Shown: positions 21,257 through 31,129, counted from the stretch's first letter. The stretch: 64,000 nucleotides of DNA from Calliopum simillimum (GCA_951812925.1 OX638368.1:2480001-2544000), one strand, 5' to 3'. The notes: generated by a model from the letters alone, not told the origin. Program-made: numbers and translations.

Positions 21257-21729
21257 TGTGACGAAAAATAACACATGAAAAGAAACTTCACGCCATTTCG
21301 AGATAGAACCAGTGACGTCACGAAAGTACTTGACAGTGATGCCAAGTTTTGTCAAGAAACTATTAGCCGAAGGAATCAACGAGATGTTGCCAGATGTTTC
21401 GCTAATGCAATTCTAGAACGTTCATTTGGGTATAAAAGGAGCTGTTCATGAGAGTTGCAACACAGTTGATTTTAAGCAATAAAGTGAAAGAGTTGTACAC
21501 ACAGTGCCAGTGAAAGTAAATAAAGTGCTAATTGTGATATTAGATTTTGAATGTAATAAATAGTGAAATAAACAAGTTTACCGTGTGAAAATAAACATTT
21601 GTGATTTAAATAAACCATTTTATAACTAAATAAAGTGTGTGTTTTTGATTGCTACACAATCCAGTGATCGAACTCAGAAAACAGTAAGAGATTGAAATTA
21701 TCGTCATAGAGACAGGAAATTTCGTAACA
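21257..21729 (+). repeat. 5' LTR of gypsy copy 2
   Basis: TG...CA ends; TATAAAAGG at 21431; a GCAATAAAG polyadenylation-like signal near 21475. It appears almost identical to the 3' LTR, implying recent insertion. Confidence 0.9.
21431..21438 (+). promoter_or_regulatory. TATA box in the 5' LTR
   Basis: TATAAAAG sits in the LTR upstream of AGAGTTGCAACACAG, in the usual position for LTR transcription start. The same box is at 24989 in the 3' LTR and near 9233 in copy 1. Confidence 0.65.
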
Positions 21730-21730
21730 A

Positions 21731-21749
21731 TTGGTGTCAGAAGTGGGAT
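21731..21749 (+). promoter_or_regulatory. Primer-binding site
   Basis: TGGTGTCAGAAGTGGGATT lies one base after the 5' LTR and begins TGG, complementary to a tRNA CCA end. A leucine tRNA primer is plausible from memory of related elements; I cannot confirm it. Confidence 0.7.
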
Positions 21750-21789
21750 TGTGTAAAAAGAATTTCCAATCAATAAAAAAAATAATAGA

Positions 21790-23265
21790 ATGGTTAAGTT
21801 TGAAGATCTAATCATTGGCCAACTTAAAAGCGAGTTGGAAAAGCGGAATTTACAAACGGCTGGCAGAAAGGTGGAACTGCAACAGCGATTGCGGAATGCT
21901 TTTGAAGAAGATGGTGTGGATATTGATGAGTTTGACTTTGCACATAGTTCAACAGAAGATACATCGAAAGTGGAGGAAGCTTCTGGACCGGCGGTAAGTG
22001 GTGAAGTTATGGATATGTCAAAGTTCGAGCAAATGTTAATGGCGATGACGCAGACAATAAATCAGAACGCGCTGCAGATGAACAAAAATATCCAGGCGGG
22101 TATCCAGGCGGTTCGGGAAGAAACAAGTCAAAATGCACTGCAGATTGATCAGAGGTTAAGCCAGAACGCTCTGCAGACAAATAAAAATATCCAGGCGGTT
22201 CGGGAAGAAATTGATCAGAGCTTAAGTCTGAACGCGACGCAGATGCACACATTGAATCAAAATATGGAGGCTGTTCGTACGGATGTTGAAAAAATAGTAA
22301 ATGGCCTCGAAGCAAAAGTGACTGAGTTGCGAGATGACGTTGAATCCTTCAAGGAAAAAGTTGAAAATAATCTTGAAAAAGTTAATAAAATGATTCAAGA
22401 GTTACAAATAAGCGAACCAACAACTCAAGTTATTAGAGAAACCAGCGGAGTGAGGCTTAAGGCACCAACATACGATGGAACAACGCCATTCAGTGTTTTC
22501 AAGCTCCAATTCGAAACAACATCCACTCATAACCTTTGGGATAACGATAGCGCAGCAGCAGCGCTTATCGTCGCTTTAAAAGGCGCAGCTGCAGAAGTAT
22601 TGCAAACGGTTCCAGTGGCGGAGCAGAAAAATTACAAGGCGGTGATGGATGCATTACAGCGAAAATATGGCAGTGACCACATGAAACAGATTCACAGACT
22701 AGAGTTGAAAAGTCGTATCCAAAAATCTGGTGAGTCCTTGCAGGAGTATGCTGCGGATATTGAACGATTGGCACACCTTTCCTATCCTGACGAGTTAAGT
22801 GTCGTGGCTGAAAAATTCAAAATAGAGGCGTTTATTGACGGCATACGGGACTCTGAGACAAAACGCGAGACAATGAGGAGCCCGAAGGCAACATTAATTG
22901 AAACAGTAACGGTTGCCCTCACTCAAGAGACGATTGCATTGACATGCCGCCCAACATTGAAAACTCGTCGGATGGAGGTGGAGGCTGAAAATAAAAAATC
23001 ATCGTTTGCCAGCGGAAGCTTCAGCGGAAAGTGCTATAATTGCGGTAAGCAGAGACACATGGCACGAGACTGCCGATCACGTCGCAAACGAGCTGCATCA
23101 CGTTCACCAAGAAGAAATATTGAAAATAGGGTGAACGATGGTGAAAATGGTAACGATCGCAGGCTTGAGTATGACCGAGAACGCGAGCAACGTCAAAAAG
23201 AAAGAGAACGAGAACGTGATCGCATACGTCAGAGGGAGGTTCTTTCTTATAAAAAAAATACGTGA
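21790..23265 (+). CDS. gag: Gag polyprotein of gypsy copy 2
   Basis: 491 codons, intact. Residues 1-42 form a SAP-like motif (IIGQLKSELEKRNLQTAGRK) that in other proteins binds AT-rich DNA or chromatin. Residues about 95-160 are a predicted coiled coil built from repeated QNALQxNKNIQAVREEIDQ units; the number and order of units differ from copy 1. The capsid region follows (DGTTPFSVFKLQFETTSTHN). The zinc knuckle CYNCGKQRHMARDC (CCHC) sits near residue 417. An Arg/Glu-rich tail ends at SYKKNT. The integrase frame begins just before this stop in another frame, so a frameshift probably joins them. The start is the ATG after the A-rich leader at 21775-21790. Confidence 0.85.
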   Translation: MVKFEDLIIGQLKSELEKRNLQTAGRKVELQQRLRNAFEEDGVDIDEFDFAHSSTEDTSKVEEASGPAVSGEVMDMSKFEQMLMAMTQTINQNALQMNKNIQAGIQAVREETSQNALQIDQRLSQNALQTNKNIQAVREEIDQSLSLNATQMHTLNQNMEAVRTDVEKIVNGLEAKVTELRDDVESFKEKVENNLEKVNKMIQELQISEPTTQVIRETSGVRLKAPTYDGTTPFSVFKLQFETTSTHNLWDNDSAAAALIVALKGAAAEVLQTVPVAEQKNYKAVMDALQRKYGSDHMKQIHRLELKSRIQKSGESLQEYAADIERLAHLSYPDELSVVAEKFKIEAFIDGIRDSETKRETMRSPKATLIETVTVALTQETIALTCRPTLKTRRMEVEAENKKSSFASGSFSGKCYNCGKQRHMARDCRSRRKRAASRSPRRNIENRVNDGENGNDRRLEYDREREQRQKERERERDRIRQREVLSYKKNT

Positions 23266-24802
23266 GGAAAGAGAACGAAATTGCTTAAGAGAAAAAGAAA
23301 GCGAGCTTCGCGAAGAAAAAAGACGCCGACATGAAATTCGTGAACGTCAACGACAAAAAGAACAGCGTCTAGCTGAAGAACGTAAAAAACTGGCTCTGGA
23401 AAGAGAGCGACGAGAAAGAGAGAAAGCTGCAACAATTGATGTGCGCCATTTGAACATTATGCCTGAAGAAAAGTGGACAAATGAGGAGATACAACGGGAC
23501 CAGCGCAGTGATACAGATTTGGCAACTATAATTAAGTATAAGGAGCTGGGTAGGAAACCAGCGTGGCAAGAAATCTCAAGTGAAAGCCAAATCTGTAAAG
23601 CATACTGGGCGCAATGGCAAAGTTTGCATGATGGTTGCCTATATCGAATCTGGGAAAGCGAGGATGGCAAAATTCGCTCAAAACTGCTGGTTATTCCAAA
23701 GGCAAAATTTAAGGAGATAATCGAGGATTATCACAATGGATCGAGTGGTGGACATCTGGGTATAACAAAAACCACAGAGAAAATAAGGAAGCGGTTTTAC
23801 TGGGTAGGATGCCAAGAAACAGTTGCTGACTGGATCCGCCGTTGTGACCAACGCGCAATTGCTAAAGGACCAAGGCGACGAGCTCGCGGGAAAATGCATC
23901 AGTATAACGTTGGAGCTCCCTTTGAGAGGATAGCCATGGATATAGCTGAACCTTTTCCAATCAGCAATGCAGGAAATAAATACATCCTTGTGGTAATTGA
24001 TTACTTCAGTAAGTGGCCAGAAGTATATCCCATTCCCAATCAAGAAGCAAAAACAGTGGCAGACATTTTCATCAAAAATTGGATTTGTCGATATGGAGCT
24101 CCACTTGAGTTGCATTCCGACCAAGGACGAAATTTTGAGTCGGCACTTTTTAAAGAGGTTTGTGGCTTGCTTGGAATACAGAAGATACGTACCACAGCAT
24201 TGCATCCTCAGTCCGATGGCATGGTCGAAAGGTTCAACCGTACTCTAGAGGAGCATCTAAAAAAGGTTGTCGACAAAGGACAAAAAGATTGGGATGAGCG
24301 TCTACCAATGTTTCTAATGGCTTATCGTTCGTCAATACATGATACCACTACAGTCACGCCATCAAAAGCCATTTTTGGTACGGACTTAAGGCTTCCAGCG
24401 GATTTGAAGTACGGAGTAAGCGTTGTCCCAGAAACAACCCATGCTGACGATTACATGTCGCGAAAAAGAGAAGAACTGGCTGATATACACGAGCTTATCA
24501 GGAGACGTACTCAATTGGCTAGCGACAAGATGAAAGCTCGATATGATCTGCGAGCAAATACTGAAGGGTTCAAAGAAGGTCAATTAGTGCTGCTACACAA
24601 CCCACAACGAAAACGAGGCTTGTCCCCTAAATTACAGACCCACTGGGAGGGACCTTACCGGATCGTCACAAGGATAAACGATGTTGTGTATCGAATCCAA
24701 AAATACCCCGGTAACAAAGGTAAATTAAAAGTGGGACACATTGAAAGGCTAACGCCATATGGAGGCGACAGTGAATCTCTTGTTCGGGACGAACAAGTTT
24801 AA
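23266..24802 (+). CDS. Integrase-only Pol of gypsy copy 2
   Basis: The frame is open from 23138, but conserved protein begins about 23270. An Arg/Glu-rich coiled segment (REKESELREEKRRRHEIRER) is followed by MPEEKWTNEEIQRDQRSD, the region normally after RNase H. Integrase follows: a zinc domain with YHNGSSGGHLG and WIRRCDQR (the last Cys of the HHCC set is Arg here), then the catalytic core with MDIAEPFPIS (D), LELHSDQGRNFES (D) and GMVERFNRTLEEH (E). A C-terminal GPYRIVTRINDVVYRIQ domain completes it. Protease, RT and RNase H are missing. The element could only transpose with enzymes supplied in trans. Confidence 0.85.
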
Positions 24803-24813
24803 GAGGAGGGCAG

Positions 24814-25286
24814 TGTGACGAAAAATAACACATGAAAAGAAACTTCACGCCATTTCGAGATAGAACCAGTGACGTCACGAAAGTACTTGACAGTGATGCC
24901 AAGTTTTGTCAAGAAACTATTAGCCGAAGGAATCAACGAGTTGTTGCTAGATGTTTCGCTAATGCAATTCTAGAACGTTCATTTGGGTATAAAAGGAGCG
25001 GTTCATGAGAGTTGCAACACAGTTGATTTTAAGCAATAAAGTGAAAGAGTTGTACACACAGTGCCAGTGAAAGTAAATAAAGTGCTAATTGTGATATTAG
25101 ATTTTGAATGTAATAAATAGTGAAATAAACAAGTTTACCGTGTGAAAATAAACATTTGTGATTTAAATAAACCATTTTATAACTAAATAAAGTGTGTTTT
25201 TTTGATTGCTACACAATCCAGTGATCGAACTCAGAAAACAGTAAAAGATTGAAATTATCGTCATAGAGACAGGAAATTTCGTAACA
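24814..25286 (+). repeat. 3' LTR of gypsy copy 2
   Basis: 473 bp, TG...CA, differing from the 5' LTR at only a few bases by eye (for example GGAGCTG to GGAGCGG near 24997). It is followed by ATAT. Confidence 0.9.
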
Positions 25287-25290
25287 ATAT

Positions 25291-25639
25291 TTTACTACAT
25301 CACAGTTTATATAATTTTTAACAAAAGCAGCCACACCACCCGCCGCGTAAATATTATTACAGTTAGCAAAAAAGAATACCCAGGAATATCAAACAGAGAT
25401 GTTTCCACATCATATATCCACGTTTCCGTTAAGAAAACTAAGTCTGGCTTTTTTACAAAAGAATCTAAATGTACAAGAAAGTTATCAAAGTTTTTCCTCA
25501 TGCTCCTTATGTTTTGTTGTAGGATATAAAACCCGTTCAAATGTATATCATTTGAGATCGAAAGAAAGTCAACGTTCTGACAAATATTAAAAGGATGGTG
25601 AAATAAACTTGATTGGGGATGATTATTATTCAAACTCAT
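25291..25639 (-). pseudogene. N-terminal endonuclease of the CR1/Jockey-like LINE (ORF2 start)
   Basis: The minus-strand ATG at 25639 gives MSLNNNHPQSSLFHHPFN. The endonuclease motifs ILQQNIRSMRKNFDNF (catalytic N) and DLVFLTETWIYD (catalytic E) follow. A frameshift occurs after GYSFLL; the other frame continues IYAAGGVAAFVKN to the gypsy insertion at 25286. The same domain resumes at 21252. The ATG overlaps the ORF1 stop as ATGA, suggesting termination-reinitiation, known in some non-LTR elements. Confidence 0.8.
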
Positions 25640-26827
25640 TTATTTAATTTGGCTAAATCCTCAAGAGAGTTAATTATATAAAATTTATCACCATCTTTTT
25701 TACGCATCAGAACTTTACCTCTTCCAACCCAAACATACTTATATTTTAAATCTTTATTTGCTTTTTTTGCAGCGTTAAAAATTTTACGTGTCTTGTAAGT
25801 TAAGCTTTCATTAATAAAAATGCTCTTATTCTGGGTACCACCAAATAGATTTGTAGTTAACTTTGTTATATTTGCATATTTTTTTTTTTCATTAATAGTT
25901 TTTTTGTATTGTAAGACACAAATTTTACATATAATACATCAGACGAGTTTTAAAGCAGAATCAAGTGCATTGTCATTTTTAATATTATTTCAACGCAATT
26001 GTCTATGTTTTTCTGCTGAAGATAATTAACTTCTGTTTGAAGCTCGATAACATAATCTGTTAAAACTTTTTTTTCTTTTTTTAGAGTATCAATTTGGTAG
26101 ACCGCATTCGTTAACAAAGATTTTAATGACATGATCTCAGTATACACTAGTTCTAACTTCGTTTCTATGTTCATTTGAATTTGTGAGTTATTATTATTAA
26201 GACTATTAGTATTAAGACTAACTAAATATGGATCTAGAGATTGGTAATTGTTTAATGTTTTCTGTTGCTGCTCTTGCTGAAATTGGTACTCTTTATGTGG
26301 ATCATATTGTTGTTCATCTAAATGTGGTGGCAATTGTAACTCCTGAGATTTTTGTTGTCGCTGTATGTGATGAAACTGGTATTCTTTTTGATGTTGCTGA
26401 TGCTGCGTTTGAGGATTTTGTTGCTGAGTAAGTAGACGTTGACTCTGAGTTTGAAGATTCTGTTGTTTGTGTGGAATAATATTGTCGTCAATCTGTTTGC
26501 TTTGTTCTTTAAGCAAAATTTCAACCGCTAATTTTTGCTGACTTTTTTGTGCTTTAGGAGATTTTTTTTCTTTTACATTGTTAGACATGTTTGTTTTTTT
26601 GGCGGAAAATTTTGTATGTCACTTTCTGAATTGTCTGTTTTTTTGCTTAAATCAGTTTTACTTTGTATATTTACTACGCCCTCGAAACTTGAAGGACTAT
26701 CAAGTAGAGGATCAGTTGCATTAGTGCTTTGTCCTTCTTCGCTCAATCCTGCGATTTTGTCAAACAGTTTTCGCTTACGACTCAATGTAGCCCTAAGCTG
26801 CATTGCTGCAGGTGACGACATCACCAT
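25636..26827 (-). pseudogene. ORF1 of the CR1/Jockey-like LINE
   Basis: ORF1 proteins bind the element RNA. The minus strand starts MVMSSPAAMQLRATLSRKRK (26827), shifts frame near 26580, then runs through a Gln-rich segment (about 26500-26260) and a coiled-coil region (KLELVYTEIMSLKSLLTNAV, DYVIELQTEVNYLQQKN). After another frame change the C-terminus reads YKYVWVGRGKVLMRKKDGDK and INSLEDLAKLNK, like the baculovirus FP25K-type domain found in several LINE ORF1s. The stop at 25636-25638 overlaps the ORF2 ATG. No zinc knuckle is seen. Two or more frameshifts make it non-functional. Confidence 0.75.
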
Positions 26828-27252
26828 TACACTTAATGGCAGATATAGTTGGAAAAGAAAAGGAACAAATTTTCTTTACTTCTTTTAGGCTGATCCTAGT
26901 GTAGTGGATTGTGGTTGTACAGTACGAAACAAAAGCACAATTTTTATAACAGTTACCGCAGCACAATAACGTGTGTCTAGGGTTTGACAGCTATGGTTTG
27001 GAGTCTCAAAATTTTTCCTTTTTTGTTTTCTTTCTTAAATTATGCTTTGTACTCACAACTATTCCGCCAGAAATGATTTCATTGTAATAAAATCCGAATT
27101 CACTAACGAATCAAATGAACTTAATGAATTTAAGGTGCCGTCCATCGAAAACTATCAACTGCTTGATACGCCAGTATTATTTGTTCTTTAATTTATGTAA
27201 AAAGTTGTAATTTTTAATCACCGATATAATTTTTTCAACTTGCTAGCAACAG
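26828..27252 (-). other. Probable 5' UTR of the CR1/Jockey-like LINE
   Basis: Non-coding sequence lies between ORF1 and the point where RTE endonuclease coding ends on the same strand (about 27253). It contains CGTGTGTCTAGGG near 26971. The exact 5' terminus and target duplication could not be identified. Confidence 0.4.
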
Positions 27253-28180
27253 TGTTCCATCACAATCGAACGGAACTGTTTTAAATTCTTATACGAAAGA
27301 TCTGCGTATCTCGTCGTTCTTAAGCTTAAGCACGTCGATTTTTTTTTTTATACAGATTGTTCGCTGGGTCGTTTATTAGCGGCAAGTGTTTGTCGAATGA
27401 CCGCGACGAGAAGATGGTGGTCGGAGCCTATGTCAGCGGCCCTCTTTACTCGTACGTTCAGAAGACTCCTTCTCCATTTTCTGCTAATGTAGAAGTGGTC
27501 GATGTGGTTGTCAGTGATGTTGTCTGGAGACACCCAAGTAGCTTTATTGCATTTTTTGTGTGGGAATAGCGTATCTCCAACGACTAGACCGGCTGCATTG
27601 CAGGCGTCAATGAGAAGCTATCCATTGTCGTTTCTTGCACCCAAACCTGTCTTCCAATCACGGTTAAGGTTTTCTGAGCCTACTTTAGCATTCAAATCGC
27701 CCATAACCATTATGATGTCGTTCTTGTGAGCACTGTTTATTGCTGCAGCGAGCTGGCTGTAGAATTCATACCGGAGTATAGAAATTTTTCGCCGTCAGGA
27801 AGTACATATTCGCCGGCACCGTTCCATCTACACCCGCTTAATCCCAATATCTCAAGGTTGAATTTGTGCAGTTCTCTTATGGCTTGGTGTATTTTGCTTG
27901 GTTCATCAAGAGTTCGGACATTCCAAGAGCCGATGCGTGTTCGAGTTTTCATCGAAAGGATTTTAAAATTTTGATGAACCATATTGATTCCAGTTATACG
28001 AGAATCATTCCTAACTTTGCATGTTTCTTGGACCTCCAAATCCGATGTGCATGCTACCGAGGTAGGTGGATTAACCACGCTCTGGTGGGTACCACTTGGA
28101 GAGTTATTTTCCATCGTTTTTCGATCCATAATTCATTAGGATAATCTTCTTAGCAACGCCCCATGCAGTAAGTTATAAGC
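27253..28180 (-). pseudogene. RTE-like element: endonuclease part
   Basis: The minus strand reads MDRKTMENNSPSGTHQSVV (28129), then TRIGSWNVRTLDEPSKIHQ, EILGLSGCRWNGAGEYVL and, after frameshifts, FNAKVGSENLNRDWKTGLG-like text and DHFYISRKWRRSLLNVRVK with SDHHLLVAVI. These are the motifs of an APE-type endonuclease as in craniofacial-development-protein-2-like RTE elements. Past SDHHLL the frame shifts in an A-run (27338-27347) and continues IDVLKLKNDEIRRSF, the start of the linker. It ends near DGT, about where 13593 resumes with IETSW. The 5' leader (to about 28180) is non-coding. Confidence 0.8.
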
Positions 28181-28244
28181 TTGAAGCTGGATCCGGCAAG
28201 CGCTGCAACTGTAGTGGCCAAATTCACTTTCAATTTCAGACACC

Positions 28245-29644
28245 CAATCCATCCACTGTTCACCAAAATCTGGAGTGAAGAGCGTTTGCCAGAAGATTGG
28301 CTACATGGCATGTTAGTCAAATTGCCGAAAAAAGGTGACCTAAGTGAGTGCCGAAACTATAGAGGAATCACCTTGCTCTCAGTGCCATCAAAAGTACTGA
28401 CGAAAGTGCTTCTGAGCAGGGTAAGCGAAAAACTTGATTCGGCCATTCGAAAGCAGCAAGCAGGATTCCGGCGAAACAGATCATGCGTGGATCAAATCAA
28501 CACCCTCAGAATAATTGTCGAACAATCATGCGAGTGGCGTGCTGCACTTCAACTTGTCTTCGTTGACTATAGCACTGCCTTCGACAGTGTTTCCCGAGAA
28601 AACATCTGGGCGTCACTGCAACGAAGAGGTATTGCCGCAAAGGCCATAAACTTAGTACGTGCACAATATGAAGGCTTTAAATGCAGTGTGCTACACAACG
28701 GGTTGTTGTCACCGACATTCACCACTAATTCAGGCGTACGGCAGGGGTGTTTACTGTCACCATCTCACTTCCTTATCGTTCTTGACGATATTCTAGATAA
28801 AGCTCTTAATAAGGCCAAAAGGGGTATCCAATGGAACTTTACTGAACATAAAGAAGACCTCGACTACGCCGACGACATCTGCCTCTTATCATCCAAACAT
28901 TCAGATATGCAAAACAAAATTGAAGACCTTGTCTTGGAATCACAAAAGGCCGGCCTGAAAATCAACGTATCCAAGACAAAAAGCATGAAGCTAAACGCAA
29001 GCAATGACATCACGTTTAAAGCTGGCAGTGATGACATCGGAAACGTCGATAGCTTCACGTATTTAGGCAGCATTATCTCCATGGATGGTGGAGCAAAAGA
29101 GGATATCAACTCAAGAATAGCAAAAGCAAAAGGCGCGTTTGCTCAACTGAACAAAATATGGTCTTCATCCGTTATATCCACCAAAACGAGAGTACGCATT
29201 TTTGATTCGAATGTGAAATCGGTTTTGTTATATGGGTGCGAAACATGGCTTGTTACTGAACAACTAACGAACAAGCTGCAAGTATTCGTCAACAAATGCT
29301 TAAGGCGTATACTAAAGGTTTGGTGGCCTCGCACTATATCAAATGCCGAGCTACATCAAAAATGCAAACAGAAGGCAATAGCAAACGAAATCAAGCTGCG
29401 CAAATGGGGATGGATTGGTCACACTCTCCGGAAACCACACAGCGTAGTTTGTCGCCAGGCCCTTGAGTGGAACCCACAAGGCAGTAGAGGACGTGGTAGA
29501 CCCAAAACCAACTGGAAAAGGTCGTTGGAACAGGAAATTCAAGAATCGGGAAAATCGTGGCAAGAGATCAAAGTCATCGCAAAGGATCGTGACAAATGGA
29601 GAGATTTCATATTGTACATACATACAATCTGGAACAGATGCTAA
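28245..29644 (+). pseudogene. RTE-like reverse transcriptase, + strand copy (5'-truncated)
   Basis: The open frame runs 28181-29644, but recognisable protein starts at HPLFTKIWSEERLPEDWLHG. Polymerase motifs are complete: LPKKGDLSECRNYRGITLLS, KQQAGFRRNRSCVDQINTLR, LVFVDYSTAFDSVSREN (catalytic D), NSGVRQGCLLSPSHFLIVLD and DLDYADDICLLSS. The thumb (SFTYLGSIISMDGGAKEDIN) and a C-terminal domain (LRKWGWIGHTLRKP, GRGRPKTNWKRSLEQEI) follow. The reverse transcriptase domain is free of stops and may be catalytically intact, but endonuclease and start are missing in this orientation. 5' truncation is the usual result of target-primed reverse transcription. Confidence 0.85.
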
Positions 29645-29880
29645 CCTGGGAGCCGCCCCTTCTGGGTCAGACGCTTCAGGATTTCGACAAGATGCTTATT
29701 TAAGGCGGCATCGACTCGCCTTGTCAGTGCCAGTTACGGGCATTGTGGGTTTTTCTTTCGAGGCGCAACGCTGTTCAACGCTACACCCTTCCACACCCTG
29801 GCTGGGCACCCGCTTTTAGTGGCCTTTTACGACAGGCATGCTTACCTCCGGCATATTCTGACGACCTCTTACCCGCAGGG
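29645..29880 (+). other. 3' UTR of the + strand RTE-like copy
   Basis: This GC-richer stretch contains GGGAGCCGCCCCTTCTGGG, GGCATTGTGGG and GTGGCCTTTTACGACAGGCA, ending about CCCGCAGGGTAAACG. There is no poly(A); RTE-type elements often end in short repeats instead. AT-rich unrelated sequence follows. Confidence 0.6.
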
Positions 29881-30136
29881 TAAACGCATTAAAAAATTAA
29901 GCTTGATAACGAATTAATACTTTTAAAAGCGATTTAATTGCAAAAAAATGTTTTCAATGAATTCTAACTAATTTTACTAGGAATATTTTTATTTGACAAA
30001 TGACAAATTTTCTCCCAAGGTTATCTGAACGATTTAATCACCAATAATCAATTTTCTCGCTGACATATGTGAGGTGGACTTTTGGGCTTCGTTTTTGCCG
30101 AAAATTTTATCTATTTTTCAAAAAGTTGCAAAAGTA
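29881..30136. other. AT-rich interval, nothing recognised
   Basis: No open frame, repeat or RNA signal was found. Confidence 0.4.
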
Positions 30137-30478
30137 GTGATGCCAAACAAATTCGAATTCATCAAATTAAAAATCACAAAATTTGAACCATGGTACAATT
30201 ATAGAGGTAGTGCCAAATTGTCAAAACGAACAAAGCGGAGACAAAATTGGTAGCAAGTTCTGTCAAAAAGAGCAAAACGGAGAACGAAATCAACCAATCA
30301 AATCACCTAGAGACAAACGTAAAAATCAGAAAACTGTAAAATTGTTGTTGTTTTGCTAGTTAATTTTGACAGTACTTGCTACCAAAAAAGAAGATCAAAA
30401 AACGTGTCAGTTACTGACGTTACCTAGTTAAAATTGCAAAAATTAATTTGATGAGTTCGAATTTGTTTGGCATCACCA
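30137..30478. mobile_element. Fold-back element with GATGCCAAACAAATTCGAAT arms
   Basis: GATGCCAAACAAATTCGAAT (from about 30139) and the complement ending TTTGTTTGGCATC (to about 30475) form arms of about 32 bp around 280 bp. The same arm sequence occurs at 31108 and 33721, flanking the ribozyme array, so this is a local repeat family. Confidence 0.6.
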
Positions 30479-31129
30479 ATTTTGCCGCCAAAAAAAAAAA
30501 TTGTATGGATTTGATGAGTTTTTGATAGTGAGAACGCTTCTTCAAATAATTTGTCAAATACTTTGAAGAAAATTAAGAATTTTTGATTTTTCGCTGATTT
30601 GACGAGTGATTTGATGAATTATTTGAAAATGTGTACGCAAATACATTTTTCCGCATGCATACTTTCATTTCAAAAAAAGATTTCAACGAGTGCACATCGC
30701 TCGGATGATGAAAGTTAAGAGGAATATGAATTTTTTATACTTTTAGGGTTGTTTTCATTATTTGAAATAAGGTTGTGGTTGAAAGAAAGCTTAAATAATT
30801 TGATTCAATTATTAAATAACTTCTTAGCCAATTTGTATACACATTTGTAATTTTAGATGCAGCTACTGAAGAATTTTATTTACAAAAGTACTTTTTTATA
30901 ATTAATAAGTTACTTTTAGTTGTCTTTTTAATGGACGGAATAATTTGTTTTTGCAAATAAAATTTAATTTATGGTACCTATATCCACTACAATTAAATAA
31001 TTGGTTTCCTTGTTTTTCAACGACGCTTCAATTTTCATAGCCAGAATTCATCCGCTATTGCGATGTTACCTCATCGGCGTACAGAGCAAAACTGAAATTT
31101 GAAAAGTGATGCCAATCAAATTCGAATTC
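30479..31129. repeat. Diverged relative of the AGGCC MITE
   Basis: GATTTCAACGAGTGCACATCG near 30684 and the ATCCGCTATTGCGATGTTACC / GGCGTACAGAGCAAAACT block near 31050 align with GATTTCAACAGGTACACATCG and ATCCGCTGTTGC / GGCGTACAAAGCAACAC of the 803-bp MITE. It ends at a second GATGCCAATCAAATTCGAAT. There is no coding frame. Confidence 0.55.
31117..31129. repeat. Left 13-bp target duplication of the ribozyme array
   Basis: CAAATTCGAATTC, repeated exactly at 33721-33733. Joining the flanks gives a sequence matching the related repeat at 30139-30175. Confidence 0.75.

Larger units (their letters stand above)
21257..25286 (+). mobile_element. Ty3/gypsy-type LTR retrotransposon, copy 2, without RT
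   Basis: Two 473-bp LTRs (21257-21729 and 24814-25286) begin TGTGACG and end GTAACA, flanked by ATAT on both sides (21253-21256 and 25287-25290). The primer-binding site TGGTGTCAGAAGTGGGATT follows the 5' LTR and the polypurine tract AAGAGGAGGGCAG precedes the 3' LTR. Coding capacity is Gag plus integrase only: protease, reverse transcriptase and RNase H are absent although the reading frames around them look intact. It is inserted in the LINE endonuclease. Confidence 0.92.
13594..27250 (-). mobile_element. CR1/Jockey-like non-LTR retrotransposon, interrupted by four insertions
   Basis: Minus-strand pieces join into one element: 5' UTR (about 27250-26828), ORF1 (26827-25636), endonuclease (25639-25291 and 21252-20701), linker (20701-20000), reverse transcriptase (19997-19419, 18609-18430, 16680-16519) and C-terminal domain (14443-13970). 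A 3' tail rich in AATAAATAAATAAAATAA follows (about 13635-13600). The insertions are 21257-25286, 18613-19415, 16681-18427 and 14446-16516. Removing them leaves about 5.0 kb, a normal length for such elements, and keeps the reading frame across three junctions. The 5' limit is estimated. The clade is by motif only. Confidence 0.8.

Noticed and set aside
21257..25286. Endogenous retrovirus with envelope
   Set aside because: After integrase the sequence goes directly to the polypurine tract and 3' LTR; there is no envelope frame.
26228..26431. Plus-strand 67-codon frame in the LINE ORF1 region
   Set aside because: Antisense shadow of the Gln-rich part of ORF1.
28181..28244. First 20 codons of the plus-strand RTE frame as genuine protein
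   Set aside because: The similarity to the family begins only at HPLFTKIW; the upstream residues come from the junction with the inverted endonuclease leader.
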